Shown here: positions 59,802 through 64,000 of the stretch, in pieces
How the letters are laid out: each line of letters opens with the position of its first letter
Position numbering within the stretch: the stretch's first letter is position 1
Source: CAVONV01 sp963697355
GTDB taxonomy: Bacteria; Acidobacteriota; Vicinamibacteria; Marinacidobacterales; DATDRI01
Direction: 5' to 3'
NCBI GenBank assembly: GCA_963697355.1
Contig: CAVONV010000021.1
Location: forward strand, 186,001 to 250,000
Length of the DNA: 64,000 nucleotides
Translations under genes and position numbers: made by a program
Notes under the pieces: model-generated
Told to the model about the DNA's origin: nothing
Seen by the model: only the letters and a program-made list of their open reading frames with translations
Databases searched by the model: none

Positions 59802-62800
59802 ATGAAGTTCAAGCCATTGATTTTGTTGGGCTTTTTCTTGGCTTTGGCAGGGCTGGCACCTGCGCAGGCCGATGAGCCGATTCTCATGCGACAACCTACG
59901 GTGAGTCGCACTCACGTCGTTTTCGTGTACGCAGATGATTTGTGGATCGTCGGGCGTTCGGGAGGCTCGGCACAGCGGATGACGACGCACTTGGGCGCTG
60001 AAGCCGATCCCTTCTTCTCTCCTGACGGCGCATGGGTGGCCTTTACGGGTAACTACGACGGAAATACAGATATCTATGTCGTCGCCGCATCGGGGGGTGA
60101 GCCCCAACGATTGACCTATCATCCAGGTCCCGATCGGGTTGTCGGTTGGACTCCGGATGGGCGTCAGGTCTTGTTCAACTCCGACCGTAACAGCTATTCC
60201 TTTTTTGGCAGGCTTTTTACTATCTCGGTCGATGGCGGGATGCCAACCGAGGTCCCCCTACCCATTGCCGTTCAGGGGACCTTCTCTCCCGACGGCTCGC
60301 AGATGGCTTACGTCCCATTCGGCGGCGCGTTTCAGGTGTGGAAGAGGTATCGCGGCGGTCTGGCGTCACCGGTCTGGATTGCGGACCTCTCGGACTCCAG
60401 TATCACCAAGGTCCCGAGAGAAGATTCCAACGACTTCAATCCTATTTGGTTGGGTGACACGGTGTATTTCTTGTCCGACCGGAACGGGCCAGTTTCTCTT
60501 TTCGCCTACGATAGGGGAACGAGCGGGGTCCGGGAGGTTTTTGCGAACGGAGGCCTCGATATCAAATCCGCGTCGGCGGGGCCGGATGTGATCATCTACG
60601 AACAGTTCGGAGAGCTTCATTTTTACCATCCCGGCTCAGGTGCCGTTGAAAAGCTCGAAGTCAGCGTGGCCGGCGACTTACCTTCGACCCGGCCGAGATT
60701 CGAAAAGGTGGCGGACAACATTATGAACGCCACGCTTTCACCCTCTGGAGTCCGAGCGGCGTTTGAGGCGCGGGGTGAAATCTTGACGGTTCCGGCTGAA
60801 AAAGGCGATGTTCGTAATTTGACAAAAACCTCGGGTGCTGCAGAACGCGACCCCGCCTGGTCACCCGATGGAAAATGGGTGGGCTACTTTTCCGAGGCTT
60901 CCGGCGAGTACGCCCTTCACTTGACGGACCAAAGTGGTCTCGGCGAGACCCGTAAGATCGACTTGGGCAGTCCACCTTCTTATTACTATGCACCCGTCTG
61001 GTCTCCGGACAGCCAGAAGATTGCGTACACCGACAAGAGGTTGAAGCTCTGGACCGTCGACCTCGAGAGTGGGGACCGAGTGGAAGTTGATGCCAACACC
61101 TATGACAGCCCGTTCCATACCATGGACCCGAGCTGGTCTCCGGACAGCATGTGGTTGACCTATACGAAACAGCTGCCGAGCCATCTTCATGCCGTATTCA
61201 TCTACTCGCTGGAAACCGGGGAGAAGCATCAGGTGAGTGACGGCATGAGTGACGCGCGCTTTTCCGTTTTCGGCAAGGGAGGAAAGCACCTCTATTTCAC
61301 GGCTAGTACGGATGTGGGGCCCACGACGGGTTGGCTCGACATGTCGAGTGTCAACCGGCCGGTGTCACGGAGCGTTTACGTCGTCGTTTTGTCGAAGGAC
61401 GGTCCCTCACCGCTCGCGCCCGAAAGCGATGAAGAGAGCGTGGAAGAAGAAAGTGAGGAAGGTGAAGACAAACCAGGAGAGGAGGACGAGAAGGAGTCCG
61501 AGGAAGACTCCGTTGATGTTCAAATCGACATCGAAGCGATCGACCAGCGCATCCTTGCTCTCCCCCTCCCACCGAAGAACTATACGGCGATGTCCGCGGG
61601 TAAGCCCGGAAGCATTTATCTGTTGGAAGCCCCGCCGGTCATCACCGGCCAGGCGACCCAGACCTTACACCTGTTCAAGTTGGAGGATCGGAAGGCCGAG
61701 AAGATCCTGGAAGATATCGACGCATTCGCCATATCGCACGATGGCGAGAAGATGCTCTACCTGCAACAAAAGCAATGGGTCATCACTGCTGCTGGACAAA
61801 AACCCGAGCCAGGTAGAGGCGCGTTGAGCCTCGATAGCATGGTGGTTCGTGTGGATCCTCGGGAAGAGTGGAAGCAGATGTATCGCGAGACCTGGCGGAT
61901 CGAGCGTGATTTTCTCTATGACCCGGGTGCGCACGGCCTGGATTTGGCCCAGGCGGAGAAGCAATATGAACCGTACTTGAAGCGATTGGGTAGTCGCGAT
62001 GACTTGAATTATCTCTTCCAGGAGATGCTGGGCAACCTCGTTTTGGGGCACACCTTCGTTGGCGGCGGGGACAGACCCGAGGTCGAGCGTGTCCCGGGCG
62101 GTCTCTTGGGTGCGGATTACGAAGTCGAAGGTGGCCGCTATCGATTCACCCGCGTCTATTCGGGTGAGAACTGGAACCCCGACCTCAAGGCGCCCTTGAC
62201 GGAGCCGGGCGTCAACGTTCGGGCGGGTGAATTCTTGATTTCAGTCGATGGTCGCGACGTCCGGGCGCCGGACAATCTCTTTCGTTACTTCGAGAACACG
62301 GCGGGCAAGTCTGTCGTTTTGAAGGTGGGACCCAATCCAGGCGGGACTGATGCTCGTGAAGTGACGGTTGTGCCTGTCCGCGCTGAGCAGAGCTTGCGGA
62401 ACCGAGCTTGGATCGAGGACAACCGTCGTCGAGTTGAAGATGCGTCAAACGGCGAGCTGGGGTATGTCTATCTACCCAATACGGCCGGTGCCGGCTACAC
62501 CAATTTCAATCGTTACTACTTTGCACAGATTGGCAAAAAGGGCATCGTCGTGGATGAACGATTCAATGGGGGTGGTCTTGCGGCCGACTACATCGTGGAC
62601 TACATGAAGCGACCGCTGATGAACTATTGGTCGACGCGCGAGGGTGCGGACTTCACGACGCCCCAGGGAGCCATCTTTGGTCCCAAGGTGATGATTATCA
62701 ATGAAGCTGCAGGCTCGGGCGGCGACGCCCTACCGTGGTATTTCCGCAAGGCCGGCGTCGGCAAGCTCGTTGGAAAGAGGACCTGGGGAGGGCTCGTCGG

Positions 62801-63062
62801 GATCTACGACTACCCCCCTCTCATCGACGGTGGTTTTGTCACGGCCCCACGGCTGGCCTTCTGGAATCCCGACGGTACTTGGGATGTGGAGAACCGCGGC
62901 GTGGCGCCTGACATCGAGGTCGAGCTCGATCCAAAAACCTGGCGTGAGGGTCGCGATCTACAATTGGAGAAAGCCATCGAGGTGGCGCTCGAAGAGCTTC
63001 GGGCCAATCCACTACCCACGCACAAGAAGCCGGCTTATCCGAACTATTATAAGAAGCATTAG
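59802..63062 (+). CDS. Tricorn protease homologue, S41 family, exported
   Basis: A 1086-residue protein from ATG 59802, which starts a signal peptide (MKFKPLILLGFFLALAG, cleavage near AQADEP). Layout: seven- then six-bladed TolB-like beta-propellers (about 25-320 and 320-690; repeated FSPDG/WSPDG), an acidic insert at 540-572, C1 helical part, PDZ (about 760-860) and S41 core. Catalytic residues by motif: His750 in LGHTFVGGG, Ser972 in AGSGGDALPW, Glu1030 in DVENRGVAPD. It degrades peptides in the periplasm. A 20-residue longer frame (59742) lacks a signal start. Confidence 0.9.
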   Translation: MKFKPLILLGFFLALAGLAPAQADEPILMRQPTVSRTHVVFVYADDLWIVGRSGGSAQRMTTHLGAEADPFFSPDGAWVAFTGNYDGNTDIYVVAASGGEPQRLTYHPGPDRVVGWTPDGRQVLFNSDRNSYSFFGRLFTISVDGGMPTEVPLPIAVQGTFSPDGSQMAYVPFGGAFQVWKRYRGGLASPVWIADLSDSSITKVPREDSNDFNPIWLGDTVYFLSDRNGPVSLFAYDRGTSGVREVFANGGLDIKSASAGPDVIIYEQFGELHFYHPGSGAVEKLEVSVAGDLPSTRPRFEKVADNIMNATLSPSGVRAAFEARGEILTVPAEKGDVRNLTKTSGAAERDPAWSPDGKWVGYFSEASGEYALHLTDQSGLGETRKIDLGSPPSYYYAPVWSPDSQKIAYTDKRLKLWTVDLESGDRVEVDANTYDSPFHTMDPSWSPDSMWLTYTKQLPSHLHAVFIYSLETGEKHQVSDGMSDARFSVFGKGGKHLYFTASTDVGPTTGWLDMSSVNRPVSRSVYVVVLSKDGPSPLAPESDEESVEEESEEGEDKPGEEDEKESEEDSVDVQIDIEAIDQRILALPLPPKNYTAMSAGKPGSIYLLEAPPVITGQATQTLHLFKLEDRKAEKILEDIDAFAISHDGEKMLYLQQKQWVITAAGQKPEPGRGALSLDSMVVRVDPREEWKQMYRETWRIERDFLYDPGAHGLDLAQAEKQYEPYLKRLGSRDDLNYLFQEMLGNLVLGHTFVGGGDRPEVERVPGGLLGADYEVEGGRYRFTRVYSGENWNPDLKAPLTEPGVNVRAGEFLISVDGRDVRAPDNLFRYFENTAGKSVVLKVGPNPGGTDAREVTVVPVRAEQSLRNRAWIEDNRRRVEDASNGELGYVYLPNTAGAGYTNFNRYYFAQIGKKGIVVDERFNGGGLAADYIVDYMKRPLMNYWSTREGADFTTPQGAIFGPKVMIINEAAGSGGDALPWYFRKAGVGKLVGKRTWGGLVGIYDYPPLIDGGFVTAPRLAFWNPDGTWDVENRGVAPDIEVELDPKTWREGRDLQLEKAIEVALEELRANPLPTHKKPAYPNYYKKH

Positions 63063-63261
63063 CTTGTGGAGCGGTTGCAGCCGTGAGTCCACGCGCAGTC
63101 GCGGAGTCGACGGAGCGTGGCGACCGGCGAATCCGCCTCCGCGTAAAGCTACGGCGGACCCGCCGAAGCTCGGTGATGGAAGGAGTTAAGCGTAGGCGGG
63201 GAGGAATCAAATGGGACTCTTCAAAAATGCCCTGTCCCACTAATAAAAGGAGACACCTACA

Positions 63262-64000
63262 TTGACCGCAAGAATCATCGACGGTGAAGCGGTTGCGAGC
63301 CGCATTCGAGAGCAAATCGCCGAGGCAACGGCGAAGATGGAGGCCGAGCATGGATTCCGCCCAGGACTAGCCACCGTCTTGGTCGGCGAGAATCCCGCAT
63401 CGGCTCAGTATGTTCGCATGAAGCGTAACCGCTGCAAGAAGGTGGGGATTGAGTCCTTCGGTCACGCGCTTGCCGCTGATGCGCCAGAGCAAGACGTGCT
63501 GAAGTTGGTGCATGAACTGGGCGAGGATCCCCAAGTGCACGGCATTTTGGTCCAGCTTCCCCTGCCGGACCACATCGACGAAGAGAAAGTGTTGGGCACC
63601 ATTCCCTTGACGAAAGACGTGGATGGATTCCACCCTATCAATATCGGGCGCCTTGCCATGAAGGGCCGAGAGCCCCTGTTCATCCCCTGCACGCCCGCCG
63701 GGGCCATGAGGCTCCTCGAAGAAGCTGGGGCGACCTTCGACGGCGCCGAAGCGGTGGTTCTTGGCCGGAGCAACATCGTTGGGATGCCCGCAGCGATGTT
63801 GCTTGTCCATCGAAACGCCACCGTGACGGTTTGTCACAGCCGCACCAAAGATCTGCCAGACGTGTGTCGCAGAGCGGACATTCTGATTGCCGCTGTGGGG
63901 CGGCCGCAAATGGTGACGAGAGATTGGGTTAAGCCCGGCGCCTACGTCATCGACGTCGGAAGTAACCGGATCGATGATCCGAGCACGGAGAAGGGATACC
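63262..64000 (+). CDS. folD: Bifunctional methylenetetrahydrofolate dehydrogenase/cyclohydrolase, 3' truncated by window edge
   Basis: TTG 63262, ten bases after AAAGGAG; 246 codons visible, open to the window end. TARIIDGEAVASRIR, YVRMKRNRCKKVGIES (active-site Lys), HGILVQLPLPDHIDEE, DVDGFHPINIGRL, PCTPAGAM and VLGRSNIVGMPAA are all FolD marks. It links glyA-derived methylene-THF to formyl-THF. The opposite-strand frames here are shadows. Confidence 0.95.
   Translation, partial: MTARIIDGEAVASRIREQIAEATAKMEAEHGFRPGLATVLVGENPASAQYVRMKRNRCKKVGIESFGHALAADAPEQDVLKLVHELGEDPQVHGILVQLPLPDHIDEEKVLGTIPLTKDVDGFHPINIGRLAMKGREPLFIPCTPAGAMRLLEEAGATFDGAEAVVLGRSNIVGMPAAMLLVHRNATVTVCHSRTKDLPDVCRRADILIAAVGRPQMVTRDWVKPGAYVIDVGSNRIDDPSTEKGY

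Overview
The window looks like chromosome of a diderm bacterium, most probably an Acidobacteriota member or close relative, quite possibly assembled from a metagenome. This is inferred from gene content only: an LptD-type outer-membrane protein and GmhA (LPS), together with cdaA-cdaR-glmM (c-di-AMP), DivIVA, the futalosine menaquinone route, a tricorn-type protease and a membrane-anchored MutS-like ATPase. I see no rRNA, tRNA, CRISPR array, prophage, transposase or plasmid gene. Almost everything is housekeeping, packed in operons with many ATGA/GTGA overlaps.

Layout. 1-8865 (+): 3' end of lptD, then nucleotide-sugar genes (rfbA, rfbB, rfbD, two tandem GMD/RMD-type epimerases) and a GT-C glycosyltransferase; no rfbC is present. 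9051-10948 (-): rlmI-like methyltransferase and grpE. 11186-17962 (+): glyA, a DinG-type helicase, a PTPS/QueD-family protein with a Glu-type motif, the yggS-divIVA-yggU trio, and hutI. 18018-24894: a nucleoside-gate membrane protein, an aminotransferase, a frameshifted transketolase, a 3-hydroxyacyl-CoA dehydrogenase and a C-terminal scrap of a YjiH-like protein.

25008-35293 (-) is one long operon read from a strong promoter at 35427-35456: tilS-hpt-ftsH-folP-cdaA-cdaR-glmM-pdxJ-lepA'-lepB-DUF4845-like. It links tRNA modification, folate, c-di-AMP, peptidoglycan precursor supply and protein export. Three members are odd. lepA is reduced to its first 22 codons joined in frame to its last ~50. 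Hpt has lost the acidic pair of its PRPP motif. PdxJ has lost several residues expected at the active site. 35513-40438 holds small zinc and rhodanese proteins, a CorC-type protein, gpsA and a B3/B4-domain protein.

40466-46918 (-) is a menaquinone cluster (mqnP, ubiX-like, ubiD-like, mqnE, mqnA, mqnC); mqnB and mqnD are not in the window. 47014-50742 holds an SDR overlapping a histone-H1-like lysine-rich protein, a zinc-ribbon protein, an orphan solute-binding lipoprotein and an XRE regulator. 50869-57044 (+) is yebC-ruvC-ruvA-[membrane MutS-like]-ruvB-queA. It is followed by gmhA, a deoxyhypusine-synthase-like protein, a DUF3187-like protein (-), a large tricorn protease homologue and the 5' part of folD.

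The spacers carry two families of short tandem repeats, one of 8-bp period built on palindromic units such as GAGTACTC or GAATTC and one of 7-bp period. The strongest leads are the lepA internal deletion, the membrane MutS-like protein inside ruvCAB, the pair of active-site-altered enzymes (Hpt, PdxJ) in the c-di-AMP operon, the Glu-type PTPS as a possible FolB substitute, two genes whose only plausible start is CTG, and the 8-bp repeat family. GC content, homology and structure were judged by eye; no search was run.
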